From Nitrospirillum amazonense (GTDB taxonomy: Bacteria; Pseudomonadota; Alphaproteobacteria; Azospirillales; Azospirillaceae): a stretch of 64,000 nucleotides of DNA. Below the pieces are notes generated by a model. It was not told the DNA's origin. It worked only from the letters and a program-made list of their open reading frames with translations, and did not search any database. The DNA lies in contig NZ_VITV01000001.1 in NCBI RefSeq assembly GCF_007828035.1, forward strand, positions 868,001 through 932,000, given 5' to 3'. Position 1 is the first letter of the stretch. Each line of letters begins with the position of its first letter. This document shows positions 54,561-64,000 of this stretch, one piece after another. The position numbers and the translations under genes were made by a program.

Positions 54561-56069
54561 ATGTCGGGACAGCCTGGAACGAAACGGGTGGTTGCGGCCG
54601 CGCCGGAAGCCCCGGCTGACGCCGCGCCGGAATCGAGCCTCAGCCGCTTGGAATCCCACTTCCGCACCCTGGACGAGGGGTCGCTGGTCCGTGTCGCCGC
54701 CGCCGTTGAGAAGGCGCGCGCGACCGAGACGGGCGCCGCCTCCGACGAACAGATCCTGACCTGTTTGCGGCCCATGCTGCGCAGCCTGCGGCCCGTGCGC
54801 GTGCCTACCTTCCAGCGGGCGCTGTGCGTTTGCCTCGAACCCTACCTGATCGACGCCGACTCCGTGGGCGGCGTGCGGCGGGCGGTGGTGGCCCGGTCCA
54901 GCCTGGCGCCCTGGTGGCGTCTGCTCATGGGGTCATCCTACCGGCCGCGCCTGGCGGCGGCGACGGCGGAATATCGCAACGCCGTGGCGTCGGAACGGCA
55001 GGACGAAATCGATGCCGTCGTCCAGTTCGGCCGCAGCATCGCGGCTGAGGCCACCACCACCCTGTTGGCGGAGGCGGCGCAGTCCGCCGTGCGCAAGCGC
55101 GAGCTGGAGGTGTTGCTGGGCAGCGCGCGCGCATTTGAAGACGCGGCCGAAATCGCACGCATCCTGGGCCTGGATCCGCTGCTGACCCCCTGGTTCGACC
55201 AGATCCGTGCGGTGTGTCCGCGCACGGCGGACGGCAGGGTGCATGACTTCAATCCCCAGGGCACGGTCATCGCCAAGAACGGCTACATGCACCTGCATGC
55301 TGCCGACCGTGAGGTGGTCGACTATTACTTCCATGGCCTGCTGCGCCTGCTGGCCCAGCCGTGGCAGTCGCTGCGCCTGGTGCGCCTCTTGTCGGCCGAT
55401 CTGCTGCGTGCCGGTGGCGACAGTGCCGGCCTGCAGATGATTCCGGCCAAGCTGTTCGGCGACCTTACCCGTACCCTGGCGGAAATCGGGCGCACGGCGG
55501 CAGGCGACCGGGGCATGACCCGGCGGGTCTGGCTGATGACCTGCGCCCGCCTCATTTCCGACGCCGGGGCCATGGTGCAGGGCATGGCTGAAGAGGTGAA
55601 GGAGTTCGGCAACGCCGGATGGGAGACCATGATGGTCGAGGCCCGGCAGAAGGTGACCCAGGCGGCCGACCAGTTCGCCAGCGTGGCGGTTCGCGACGCG
55701 GCCCTGGTGCTGCCCCAGAGGGAGGTGCGCGAGAAGCTGGAGGTGCGGCTGGTGCCCGACATGGCCCACAGCCCCTCGGATGACGAGGTGTCGGTGGCCC
55801 AGGCCGCCGCGACCCTGTTCACCGCCTGCCGGAAAGTGGCGGAAAAGGAAGGCTTCGACCGATCCATCCGTGCCAAGGAAGCGGATTTGGAGGCCACCTT
55901 CCAGACAGCCATCAACTTCCGTTTCGAATATCTGCGGGCGCGCGGCAAGAACAAGGCCGTCTCCGCCCAGCTGCAGGCGCTGGAGAAGGTCTTGCGCTCC
56001 ATGCCCAAGACCGAACCCATGCTGGACCTGATCCTGAAGGCGGAACGCGCCATCGAACGCTTCCGCTGA
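54561..56069 (+). CDS. 502-residue protein of unknown function
   Basis: Predominantly helical by eye, with no signal peptide or membrane segment. The N-terminus is Ala/Pro rich; then come helical blocks (LSRLESHFRTLDEGSLVRVAAAVEK; LAEAAQSAVRKRELEVLLGSARAFED; VDYYFHGLLRLLAQPWQSLRLVRLLSADLL) and a C-terminal coiled-coil-like region (FRFEYLRARGKNKAVSAQLQALEKVLR). ATG 54561 follows a purine-rich GGGGGATGAGGGGG. The codon pattern is strongly coding. I recognise no motif; it may be an adaptor or scaffold. It is followed by a terminator and the tRNA-Glu island. Confidence 0.75.
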   Translation: MSGQPGTKRVVAAAPEAPADAAPESSLSRLESHFRTLDEGSLVRVAAAVEKARATETGAASDEQILTCLRPMLRSLRPVRVPTFQRALCVCLEPYLIDADSVGGVRRAVVARSSLAPWWRLLMGSSYRPRLAAATAEYRNAVASERQDEIDAVVQFGRSIAAEATTTLLAEAAQSAVRKRELEVLLGSARAFEDAAEIARILGLDPLLTPWFDQIRAVCPRTADGRVHDFNPQGTVIAKNGYMHLHAADREVVDYYFHGLLRLLAQPWQSLRLVRLLSADLLRAGGDSAGLQMIPAKLFGDLTRTLAEIGRTAAGDRGMTRRVWLMTCARLISDAGAMVQGMAEEVKEFGNAGWETMMVEARQKVTQAADQFASVAVRDAALVLPQREVREKLEVRLVPDMAHSPSDDEVSVAQAAATLFTACRKVAEKEGFDRSIRAKEADLEATFQTAINFRFEYLRARGKNKAVSAQLQALEKVLRSMPKTEPMLDLILKAERAIERFR

Positions 56070-56089
56070 CCAGGAACCATCACCGTTTT

Positions 56090-56156
56090 CCCGCCCGATC
56101 CGGCCGCGCTAACAGGCAGACCCCCTATGCGCGAAAACCGGTGGGCGGGGCTTTTT
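56090..56156 (+). terminator. rho-independent-like terminator after the 502-aa gene
   Basis: CCCGCCC (56090-56096) pairs with GGGCGGG (56143-56149), followed by TTTTT (56152-56156). Inner CCGG/CCGG and GCGC/GCGCG parts could extend or branch the stem. The T-run supports termination 20-90 bp after the stop. Confidence 0.6.
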
Positions 56157-56202
56157 ATCCGCTTGCCTTATCGGGGCCGGATCATTATGTATCCACCCCG
56201 CT

Positions 56203-56278
<76 letters not shown>

Positions 56279-56361
56279 CGCTTCCAGCGCTTCAGCTGGA
56301 TTTTACGGGACAATCTGGGGACAAATGAATCCGCGGGACACCCAGCGGGGACAGCATTCCC

Positions 56362-57165
56362 ATGGCTACCATCGCCCCCCGGAAGAACCGGGAAGGTCAG
56401 GTCATCGGCTACCAGGTGAAGATCCGGCGCACCGGCTTCCCCACCCAATCCAAAACCTTCGGGGCCAAGACCGACGCGAAGCGTTGGGCCGCCGAGATGG
56501 AATCGGAAATCTCCTGTGGCGTCTTCGTCGATCGCACCGAGGCGGAGCGCAACACCCTGGGCGACCTGATTCGCCGCTATCAGGCGGAGATCACACCCAC
56601 CAAGCTCGGTGGCGACAAGGAGAAGGGTCACTTGGCCGTGATCCTGGACGACCAGATCAGCCTCATGCGGATGACCATGCTGGCGTCGAAGGACGTGGGC
56701 GCCTTCCGTGATCGGATGGCCGCCGCCGCCTACGCTCCGGCGACCATCGTCCGCAGGCTGAACCTGATCGCGACCGTCATCAACCACGCTCGGTCCGAAT
56801 GAGGTGTCCATGTGGTCGACGATATGGCGTCGGCCAAGCTGACGGCGCGCCCAAAGGGGGCTGATCGGAAGCGGGAGCGCCGGCTGCAGCCCGCCCGCGT
56901 CGTCGCGGGACGGGAGGAGTGTCCCGCAGAGGAGGAAACCCTTTTCAAGGCGCTTGCGGCGGGCCGTCGCGCGGCCCTGACGGTGCCGTTGGCCCGACTG
57001 GCCATCGAGACCGCCGCGCGGCAGGGCGAACAGTGCTCGCTCGACTGGAAGGACGTGGACCTGGAGAAGCATAATACGCCTGGTCCCAAGGTGCCGCTGG
57101 CGGGGATGAACGCCAGGCCTTCCTCTCCAAACGCTCTTCGGATGGCGTTGGCCGTGACGTCCTAG
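56362..57165 (+). pseudogene. broken tyrosine-recombinase (phage/island integrase)
   Basis: The first part (56362-56802) encodes an integrase N-terminus, with an arm-binding domain (GYQVKIRRTGFPTQSKTFGAKTD) and the start of the core-binding domain (LGDLIRRYQAEITPTK), and stops after 146 residues. A second frame (56812-57165) carries a fragment resembling the catalytic domain (LARLAIETAARQGEQCSLDWKDVDLEKH), where the first active-site Arg occurs. No complete R-H-R-Y set remains. Position directly 3' of tRNA-Glu is that of a typical island integrase; the element is now immobile. Confidence 0.8.
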
Positions 57166-57259
57166 GGCGTGGTCAGGCCGCGCTCAATGCTGTTTAGGCT
57201 GGTGGTGGACAACCTACAACGATATGCCAACTCAGCCTGTGTCCAGCCCTGAAGTGATG

Positions 57260-58640
57260 GTGTGGATGCCCCTTTCCCCGGCATCGGCGGATGCCAGGCT
57301 ATGATGTCTGCTGGACATCGTTATGGAGGGCACCATGACCACGACGTACTTGGTGGCGATAGACCTGGCCAAGCGGCATTTCCAGGTCTGCGCGACGGAC
57401 TTTTCCGGCAAGGTGTTGTTCAATCGTGCTTTTTCACGGCAGAAGCTGATGGTGTTTCTGAGCGGGCAGCCTCGCTGCATCGTTGCGATGGAGGCCTGCT
57501 CGACCAGCCACTACTGGGGTCGGCTCGCCGAAGGTGCGGGGCATGAGGTTCGGCTGATCCCGCCGATTTACGTGAAGCCGTTCGTGAAGCGGCAGAAGAA
57601 CGACGCGGCGGACGCCGAGGCGATCTCGGAAGCGGCCCGCCGTCCGAACCTTCATTTCGTTGCGGTGAAGAGCGCGGAACATCAGGCCCGGGCGGTTACC
57701 TTCCGGACCCACCAGTGTTTCGTGAGGCAGCGGACACAGCTGATCAACGCGTTGCGCGGCCATCTGGCGGAATTCGGCATCGTCGCGCCGGTTGGAGCGA
57801 CCAATGTCACGCGGCTGGAGGAGGCGATTGGCGCCGAAGATGACGATCTGCCGCCCGTTGTCCGCGAGATGGCTGGCTTCTACCTTGAGCAGATCAAGGC
57901 ACTGACGGTGAGGATCGACGGCCTGGTTCAGCGCCTGCAATCGGCATCCCGGACAGATGCGTTTCTGCGGCGTCTCTGCACCCTTCCGGGCGTCGGCCCC
58001 GTCACGGCCGGTGCGCTTGCCGCCTTCGCGCCGGACCTGCGCACCTTTTCCGATGGCAGGAACTTCGCGGCCTGGCTGGGCCTGGTGCCGAAGCAGTTGT
58101 CTTCCGGAGGCAAATCCCGACTGGGCGGCATGAGCCGAATGGGCCAGGACGATATCCGAAGGCTGTTGATCATTGGCGCCATGAGCCGCATCCGATGGAT
58201 CTGCCGGCGCGGGGCGACACCGGACAACTGGCTTGGGCGTCTGCTGTTGCGCAAGCCGCGCATGGTCGCGGCCGTGGCCCTGGCCAACAAGATGGCACGG
58301 ACCCTTTGGGCGATGGTGATCAGACAACAGGATTATCGGACAGCGTGATCCGGCAGTCGGTAACGGCGCCTGACGGAGCACGTTGCGGGCCTCACGGCCC
58401 GGGCAGGAAGATCGACTGACGGTGTAGGCGGCAAGGACTTCAATGTTCAGGTGGGGATAACCAGTCCCGGCGCGCGGGCGACAAAGCTCTCTGAACCGAT
58501 GTGGACCCCATCTCTCGAACAGCATACCGGCCCGTGGCCCGCTCAGGCCACATCATGAGGCCTGACACACGACCGATAGAACTCCTCGCAGCCGATACGA
58601 CTTCAGAAGATTCCTCTTGCTTAACCGGGGGCATCCACAC
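57260..58640. mobile_element. IS110/IS1111-type insertion sequence
   Basis: A perfect 13-bp inverted repeat, GTGTGGATGCCCC at 57260-57272 and its complement at 58628-58640, frames a single transposase gene on the plus strand plus about 280 bp of 3' non-coding sequence. IS1111-subgroup elements of the IS110 family have such subterminal inverted repeats and a long non-coding end that encodes the bridge RNA; the sequence after the stop at 58348 is a candidate for that RNA. The right repeat lies 1 bp from the left inverted repeat of a decayed IS3-family element. The exact element ends may lie a few bp outside the repeats. Confidence 0.75.
57335..58348 (+). CDS. IS110-family transposase
   Basis: A 337-aa DEDD transposase. 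N-terminal RuvC-like domain: TTYLVAIDLAKRHFQVC with Asp, QPRCIVAMEACSTSHYWG with Glu, and KNDAADAEAISEAARRP with Asp residues. The C-terminal Transposase_20 domain has RRLCTLPGVGPVTAGALAAF, GRNFAAWLGLVPKQLSSGGKSRLGGMSRMG (conserved Ser region) and RPRMVAAVALANKMAR-like end (KPRMVAAVALANKMAR). ATG 57335 follows GGAGGG. The gene is intact, so the element may be active. Confidence 0.93.
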   Translation: MTTTYLVAIDLAKRHFQVCATDFSGKVLFNRAFSRQKLMVFLSGQPRCIVAMEACSTSHYWGRLAEGAGHEVRLIPPIYVKPFVKRQKNDAADAEAISEAARRPNLHFVAVKSAEHQARAVTFRTHQCFVRQRTQLINALRGHLAEFGIVAPVGATNVTRLEEAIGAEDDDLPPVVREMAGFYLEQIKALTVRIDGLVQRLQSASRTDAFLRRLCTLPGVGPVTAGALAAFAPDLRTFSDGRNFAAWLGLVPKQLSSGGKSRLGGMSRMGQDDIRRLLIIGAMSRIRWICRRGATPDNWLGRLLLRKPRMVAAVALANKMARTLWAMVIRQQDYRTA

Positions 58641-58641
58641 A

Positions 58642-59507
<866 letters not shown>

Positions 59508-59578
59508 CTTCATTCAGCTGATTTGTCAGGCTGTTGAGCGCGAGGAAGCTCGGGGCTCGCTTTGGGCGCCGGTTCACA

Positions 59579-60028
59579 TTAATCAGGTTTTGAGGTTGCT
59601 TTCCGGCGATGTCTTGCCTCGAGGCTGAACCGGAGATTGTTCAGATCGACCCGCAGATCTTCGAGGCGCCGCTCCTCGAGCCCGGTGGCGAGATTGATCT
59701 CCGTTGGGACGGCCGCTGTGGAGCCCTTCAGGGCGTGTCCTTCGCCAGTCAATGTGATGCGCACCTGGCGTTCATTTTTCGGATCGCGTGTGCGCCGGAG
59801 ACGTCCCGCCGCTTCGAGCCTTTTGAGCAGCGGGGTCAGGGTGCCGGAATCGAGCCGCAGTCGGCGCCCCAACTCCTTGACGGTCAGATCGTCACGCTCC
59901 CAGAGCACCAGCATCACCAGGTACTGCGGATAGGTCAGCTCCAAAGGGTCCAGATGAAGCTTGTATATATTATTGTAGGAATGAAGTGCCGCATAGAGGG
60001 CGAAGCACAGATGGTTTTCCAGCTTCAT
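59579..60028 (-). CDS. OhrR-like MarR-family regulator
   Basis: A winged-helix regulator of about 149 aa from ATG 60028 (MKLENHLCFALYAALHSYNN). The N-terminal Cys in LENHLCFALY is where OhrR proteins have their peroxide-sensing Cys, and the two Tyr-like positions downstream (YAALHSYN) also match. HTH: LTVKELGRRLRLDSGTLTPLLKRLEAAGRL, then RRTRDPKNERQVRITLT as the wing. Longer in-frame starts up to 60139 exist. It probably represses an organic-hydroperoxide defence gene; it is divergent from a LysR gene in the AhpD-type cassette, which supports that. Confidence 0.82.
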   Translation of the reverse strand: MKLENHLCFALYAALHSYNNIYKLHLDPLELTYPQYLVMLVLWERDDLTVKELGRRLRLDSGTLTPLLKRLEAAGRLRRTRDPKNERQVRITLTGEGHALKGSTAAVPTEINLATGLEERRLEDLRVDLNNLRFSLEARHRRKATSKPD

Positions 60029-60312
60029 ATTTTCATTGGCGGAGGTGCGATAGTGGGTTTCGTGGGACACGATCTTTTGCTTCATCCGGGTCGCAATTGC
60101 GTTGTTCCGGTCAGAATTCCCCATTGGAATGCGAAGCATAAGGTGATGATTTCGACAGTCTCACTTCCGCGAAGTGAAAGAAGGGACGCAAGATTGTGGG
60201 CATCTTCCGCCGAAAGCCGGAAGGAATGTGCCCGCCCGTTAATTGCGACGTTACGCTCAAAGGCATAAGTTGCGCCTCAAGGGCTATCGGTTTTCAGTGG
60301 GCGGAAGAAGCG

Positions 60313-61218
60313 ATGGACAGATTGGAGGCGATGACGATCGTCTTGCTCACGGTCGAGAAAGGCAGCCTGACGGCGGCCGCGAAGGCGCTGAACATGCCGC
60401 TGCCGACCGTGAGCCGAAAAATCAGCGAGCTGGAAACCTATCTCGGGACGAAGCTGCTGCAGCGCTCCACCCGAAAGCTGACGCTCACCGACGCGGGCGA
60501 GAGCTATGTCAACGGCATCAGGCGTATCATGGAGGACATAGACGAGGTCGAGCGTGCCGCATCGGGCGAGTATACAACGCCCCGCGGAGAGCTTGTCCTT
60601 ACGGCGCCGATGCTGTTCGGGCAGATGTACATCCTTCCGATCGTGACCGACTTCCTGGCCGCATATCCGGAAATCAATGTCCGGCTGCTGCTGTCGGACC
60701 ACAACCTCCACCTCTACGACGACCACGTCGATATGGCGGTTCGGCTCGGCGCGCTTCCGGACAGCGGCATGATCGCGACCCGGGTCGGTTCCATGGACAC
60801 GCTCGTCTGCGCATCGCCCGATCTCCTCGCGGCCCACGGTCTTCCAAAGCATCCAAAGGACCTCGAAACGCTTCCCTGCGTCGTGTTTGCCGGTCCTTCG
60901 ACAACCACCTGGTCGTTTCAGGAGCCGGAAACGAAGCGGAGGTTCGAAGTCAACATCGCCCCTCGGCTGTCCGTGACGGGGGCCGAGGCAGCGATCCAGG
61001 CAGCGCTGCGCCGCACCGGCCTGACCCGCGTGTTCCGCTATCACTGCGCCGACGCGCTCCGCGCCGGCACGCTGGTGCAGGTGCTGCAGGACTTTGATGT
61101 AGACCCCGTTCCGGTTCATCTCGTCCATGCCGCCCACGGGCTTCTGCCGCTGAAAATGCGGGTATTCCTGGATTTCGCCGCCAGCCGGTTGCGGTCGGTC
61201 CTGTCGAAGCTGAAGTGA
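60313..61218 (+). CDS. LysR-family regulator, cassette 1
   Basis: A 301-aa LysR-type regulator. N-terminal HTH DRLEAMTIVLLTVEKGSLTAAAKALNMPLPTVSRKISELE, then the effector domain starting RGELVLTAPMLFGQMYILPIVTDFL. ATG 60313 is chosen because it starts the domain; upstream in-frame codons do not look coding. It lies 157 bp upstream of an AhpD-like gene in the same direction. Its paralogue at 62022 regulates, by position, the second AhpD-like gene. Confidence 0.88.
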   Translation: MDRLEAMTIVLLTVEKGSLTAAAKALNMPLPTVSRKISELETYLGTKLLQRSTRKLTLTDAGESYVNGIRRIMEDIDEVERAASGEYTTPRGELVLTAPMLFGQMYILPIVTDFLAAYPEINVRLLLSDHNLHLYDDHVDMAVRLGALPDSGMIATRVGSMDTLVCASPDLLAAHGLPKHPKDLETLPCVVFAGPSTTTWSFQEPETKRRFEVNIAPRLSVTGAEAAIQAALRRTGLTRVFRYHCADALRAGTLVQVLQDFDVDPVPVHLVHAAHGLLPLKMRVFLDFAASRLRSVLSKLK

Positions 61219-61374
61219 GGCGGCCGGTGGCGGTGGTGGGTCTCATGCTTGGCGACCAAACCTTTCACCGAATGGAAGTTACGCTCTCAAATTCAGTGTA
61301 TTATTCTACTGGATGTAATGCCGCATATTCTCCTCACCGACACCACAGCGGCTCGGAAATAGAGGAGAAAAGAA

Positions 61375-61923
61375 ATGGCTCGTATTGCTGTCCCCGCCCT
61401 TGAAGAAGCCCCCGCGAAGTCTCAACCGATCCTTCAGAACTATGTGAAGGTACTCGGCCTGGTTCCGAACTTCTTCGCCATGATCTCGCAGTCCCCGGAC
61501 GCCCTCAAGGCGATCGCCGATATGCATGCGGCGCTCGGCAAGAGCCTCGGTCACAAGACCCGCGAACGCATCCACGTCATGACCGCCGAGGTCAATGGCT
61601 GCAACTACTGCCTGTCGGCGCACACCTATCTCGGCGCCAAGCTGCAGGGCCTGAGCGCAGAAGACATGGAACTGAACCGCGACGGTCATTCGACCGATCC
61701 GAAGGCCGACGCCGCGCTGCAGTTCGCCTATAAGGTCGCCAAGGGTCGTGGCCACATCGAGGACGCCGATGTCGAGGCGGTTCGTGCCGCCGGCTTCAGC
61801 GAAGCCGAGATCGTCGACATCGTCGCCGAGACCGCCTTCAGCTTCATCACCAACATCTTCAACAACACCTTCAAGACCGAGATCGACGCGGCGTTCCCGC
61901 CGCTGCGAACCAAGGCAGCCTGA
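61375..61923 (+). CDS. AhpD-like carboxymuconolactone-decarboxylase-family peroxidase, copy 1
   Basis: A 182-aa helical protein with the redox site EVNGCNYCLSAHTYLG: Cys76, Cys79 and His83 in the C-x-x-C-x-x-x-H pattern of AhpD-type alkylhydroperoxidases, with a Glu two residues ahead. ATG 61375 follows GAGGAGAAAAG. It follows LysR copy 1 and is followed by a strong hairpin terminator and the convergent second LysR. Likely reduces peroxides or other electrophiles. Confidence 0.88.
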   Translation: MARIAVPALEEAPAKSQPILQNYVKVLGLVPNFFAMISQSPDALKAIADMHAALGKSLGHKTRERIHVMTAEVNGCNYCLSAHTYLGAKLQGLSAEDMELNRDGHSTDPKADAALQFAYKVAKGRGHIEDADVEAVRAAGFSEAEIVDIVAETAFSFITNIFNNTFKTEIDAAFPPLRTKAA

Positions 61924-61933
61924 TGCGCCGTCT

Positions 61934-61959
61934 GGCCGAGCGCACACCAGCGCTCGGCC
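61934..61959. terminator. hairpin after AhpD-like copy 1
   Basis: GGCCGAGCGC (61934-61943) pairs perfectly with GCGCTCGGCC (61950-61959), a 10-bp stem with loop ACACCA. It lies between two convergent genes and is a candidate bidirectional terminator. Confidence 0.65.
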
Positions 61960-62021
61960 GCCTGTCCGAAGACGGGTCGCTTGCCCTTCGCTGGGCGGGC
62001 TTCGGGATTGTTGTCCGATGC

Positions 62022-62966
62022 TTAAACCGGAACCTCGACCGGCGCCTGTTCCGCTTCGAATACCTGTCCGACGGTTCGTAGCCGCTGCTGCAGGCGTGGT
62101 GCGACGAAGTCGAGGAACGCCTTGAGCTTCAGCGGCTGATGCGGACGCGGCGCATACACGATCTGCACGGGAAAGGGTGGCGGCGCCCATTCGGAGAGAA
62201 TCGGTACGAGAACACCGTCGCGAACGCTGTCAGCCGCTTGGTAGGAGATGATGTAGGCGATGCCGATGCCGGCGGCCGCTCCCGCGATGATGGCGTCTGC
62301 CGTGTTCACCGAGTAGCGCGGGCGGATGATCGTGGTCTGCTCGCCGCGCGGGCCCGCGAAGGTCCAATCTCGCCAAAGCTTCAGCCCCTCATAGGCGATG
62401 CATGCGTGAGTGCTCAGCTCTTCCGGAGACGAGGGGGCGCCACAGCGGGCGATGTAGTCCGGGCTGGCGCAGGTTATCCAGCGGACTTCGCCCACGCGTT
62501 TGGCCACCAGCGTGCTGTCGGGAAGGTTGCCCAGCCGCACGGCGACGTCGACGTGTGACTCGATCAGATCGACGACGCCGTCCGTCAGCGCCAGCCTGAC
62601 GGTCACCTCCGGATAGGCGCTGAGGAAGTCGTGAATGATTGGCGCGACGTGCATCTTGCCGAACATGATCGGGGCGGTGACCAGCAGTTCGCCCCGGGGC
62701 GCGCGGTATTCGCCCGATGCGGCCCGTTCGGCCTCGGCCAGTTCTTCCAGAACCCGCCGGGCCGAGGCGACATAGGCCGATCCGGCTTCGGTTAGAAGCA
62801 GCTTTCGGCTGGTCCGCACCACCAGTTGCGATCCGAGCATGGTCTCCAGGTCCGAGACCCGCCGGCTGACGGTGGGCAGGGGAAGGTTCAGGGTCCGCGA
62901 CGCGGCCGATAGACTTCCGCCATCCACGGCGGCCACCAGGGTACGCATTGCCTCGAACCGGTCCAT
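62022..62966 (-). CDS. LysR-family regulator, cassette 2
   Basis: A 314-aa paralogue of the LysR at 60313: DRFEAMRTLVAAVDGGSLSAASRTLNLPLPTVSRRVSDLE, then RGELLVTAPIMFGKMHVAPIIHDFL. The alignment is continuous through the effector domain. ATG 62966 follows GAGAGGATTG. It is divergent from AhpD-like copy 2, with 120 bp between, the classic LysR-target layout. Confidence 0.88.
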   Translation of the reverse strand: MDRFEAMRTLVAAVDGGSLSAASRTLNLPLPTVSRRVSDLETMLGSQLVVRTSRKLLLTEAGSAYVASARRVLEELAEAERAASGEYRAPRGELLVTAPIMFGKMHVAPIIHDFLSAYPEVTVRLALTDGVVDLIESHVDVAVRLGNLPDSTLVAKRVGEVRWITCASPDYIARCGAPSSPEELSTHACIAYEGLKLWRDWTFAGPRGEQTTIIRPRYSVNTADAIIAGAAAGIGIAYIISYQAADSVRDGVLVPILSEWAPPPFPVQIVYAPRPHQPLKLKAFLDFVAPRLQQRLRTVGQVFEAEQAPVEVPV

Positions 62967-63086
62967 CAATCCTCTCACATAACGGAAGCCTGGGTTCCAA
63001 ACCTACTGTCTGCTGGAGGAATGTGGAAGGCGGTAATTCTGCTGCCAGAGGCCGATCACGGCCGAGTTGATCAGGAGGCAGAGCCC

Positions 63087-63635
63087 ATGGCGCGGATACC
63101 GACCCCCAGCGTGGAGGAAGCGCCGGCGCGGTCGCGGCCACTGCTCGCCGAGGTGGATCAGCGTCTTGGGGCGATACCGAATTTCTACCGGGTGGTTTCC
63201 AACAGCCCGGCGGCGCTTGAGGCAGTGCTGGGCTTCCAGGCCACGCTTCAGGGCGGTGCACTGGATGGCCTGATCACCGAGCGTATCGCCATCACGGTGG
63301 CTGAGGTGAATGGCTGTGACTATTGCCTTTCGGCGCAAACCTACCGGACCCGCAAGGCTGGAGTTCTGGATGATGCCGAGATCACGGCGAACAGGAACGG
63401 CGCGTCGAACGACATCACGGTGGATGCGGCTCTGCGCTTTGCAAAGAAGCTGGCGCGCGAGCGCGGGCACGTCACCGAGCGCGATGTCGATGACGTCAAG
63501 CGGGCGGGATACTCGGATGCGGAGATCGTCGAAATCGTTGCGCATGTCGCTCTCAACGTCTTCACCAACTTCATCAATGAAGCCCTGAAGACGGAAATCG
63601 ACTTCCCCAAGGTCGGCACCCGCCGGCCGACCTGA
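63087..63635 (+). CDS. AhpD-like carboxymuconolactone-decarboxylase-family protein, copy 2
   Basis: A 182-aa paralogue of copy 1, the same length. The redox site is EVNGCDYCLSAQTYRT: Cys77 and Cys80 are kept, but the proton-relay His is replaced by Gln84. ATG 63087 follows CAGGAGGCAG. It is divergent from the second LysR and followed after 86 bp by an alpha/beta hydrolase in the same direction. The Cys pair implies a thiol redox role; the Gln suggests a changed activity. Confidence 0.85.
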   Translation: MARIPTPSVEEAPARSRPLLAEVDQRLGAIPNFYRVVSNSPAALEAVLGFQATLQGGALDGLITERIAITVAEVNGCDYCLSAQTYRTRKAGVLDDAEITANRNGASNDITVDAALRFAKKLARERGHVTERDVDDVKRAGYSDAEIVEIVAHVALNVFTNFINEALKTEIDFPKVGTRRPT

Positions 63636-63721
63636 CCGCTCAATCATTTGGAATTCAACACCGCCGGCGCTGACACGCGTCGGCGAACCCTGGCTCACGC
63701 CCTCGAACAAGGAGAAGTGCG

Positions 63722-64000
63722 ATGACTGTTCAATTCAAGACCACCGACGTGGACGGCCTCAAGGTCTTTTACCGGGAAGCCGGCGATGCGACCCGGCCGA
63801 CGGTTCTGCTTCTGCATGGCTTCCCCAGCGCCAGCCACATGTTCAGGGATCTGATCCCGGAGCTTGCCGGCCAATACCATGTCGTTGCGCCGGATCTGCC
63901 GGGTTTCGGGCAGACGGAGCAGCCGTCACGCGACAAATTCGACTACACCTTCCAGAACCTCGCCAAGGTCATCGGCCGTTTCACCGAGGTGATCGGCCTC
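63722..64000 (+). CDS. alpha/beta-fold hydrolase (truncated by window end)
   Basis: The first 93 residues are in the window. ATG 63722 follows AAGGAGAAG. It shows the hydrolase start VFYREAGDATRPTVLLLHGFPSASHMF with the oxyanion-loop HGFP, then HVVAPDLPGFGQTEQP. The catalytic nucleophile elbow lies beyond the window. Homologues are epoxide hydrolases, haloalkane dehalogenases or esterases. It is probably co-transcribed with AhpD-like copy 2. Confidence 0.85.
   Translation, partial: MTVQFKTTDVDGLKVFYREAGDATRPTVLLLHGFPSASHMFRDLIPELAGQYHVVAPDLPGFGQTEQPSRDKFDYTFQNLAKVIGRFTEVIGL

Overview
The window looks like the chromosome of a high-GC alphaproteobacterium, most likely Azospirillales/Rhodospirillales (Azospirillum, Nitrospirillum or Niveispirillum relatives). 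The signs are the strong G/C third-position bias, class I PHA synthase, the ornithine decarboxylase plus homospermidine synthase polyamine route, the hisZ-purA pair, the glnE-bcp pair, and a hom-glpX-recJ run. The genus is inferred, not shown.

Layout. 1-9.3 kb: the end of an unknown gene, a small orphan ORF, a regulatory region with a palindrome, a sulfonate/nitrate/taurine-type ABC transporter (binding protein, permease, ATPase), a periplasmic yellow/royal-jelly-family protein, an acyl-CoA dehydrogenase, a lytic-transglycosylase-like protein and an orphan HisKA_2 kinase. 9.7-18.3 kb: a GlcD-type FAD oxidoreductase coupled to a DinB protein, threonylcarbamoyl-AMP synthase, a solo ParA, tandem PhyH-family dioxygenases, an AraC regulator and a VOC protein. 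17.9-30 kb: glnE-bcp-small lipid-envelope-type protein, a large AsmA-like protein, a JmjC-type oxygenase and a beta-oxidation pair (acyl-CoA dehydrogenase plus FadJ-like protein). 30-34 kb: a PadR regulator with two paralogous unknown membrane proteins, an IclR regulator, a small membrane protein with a decayed copy, and a tyrosine-phosphatase-like protein. 34-44 kb: aroA, purA, hisZ, an RHH/PIN toxin-antitoxin pair, homospermidine synthase, ornithine decarboxylase behind a structured leader with a tiny ORF, and a WecA/MraY-type transferase. 43.5-56 kb: a lipocalin-like secreted protein divergent from a CGNR-type regulator, PHA synthase with a long histone-like tail, a lipoprotein, alaC-type aminotransferase, hom, glpX, recJ, and a 502-residue unknown protein. 

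56.2-64 kb is an accessory region starting exactly at tRNA-Glu(UUC): a broken integrase, an intact IS110/IS1111-type element, a decayed IS3-family element directly abutting it, an OhrR-like MarR regulator, and two copies of a LysR plus AhpD-like peroxidase cassette, the second followed by an alpha/beta hydrolase cut by the window end. Codon use there is visibly less GC-extreme than to the left, consistent with transfer.

The strongest candidates for something new are the ornithine decarboxylase leader (an 11-codon basic ORF whose stop lies 6 nt before a closing stem that encloses two hairpins), the PadR-controlled paralogous membrane-protein pair, and the PHA synthase with a histone-H1-like N-terminal tail. 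All coordinates and motifs were read by eye; no database search was possible.
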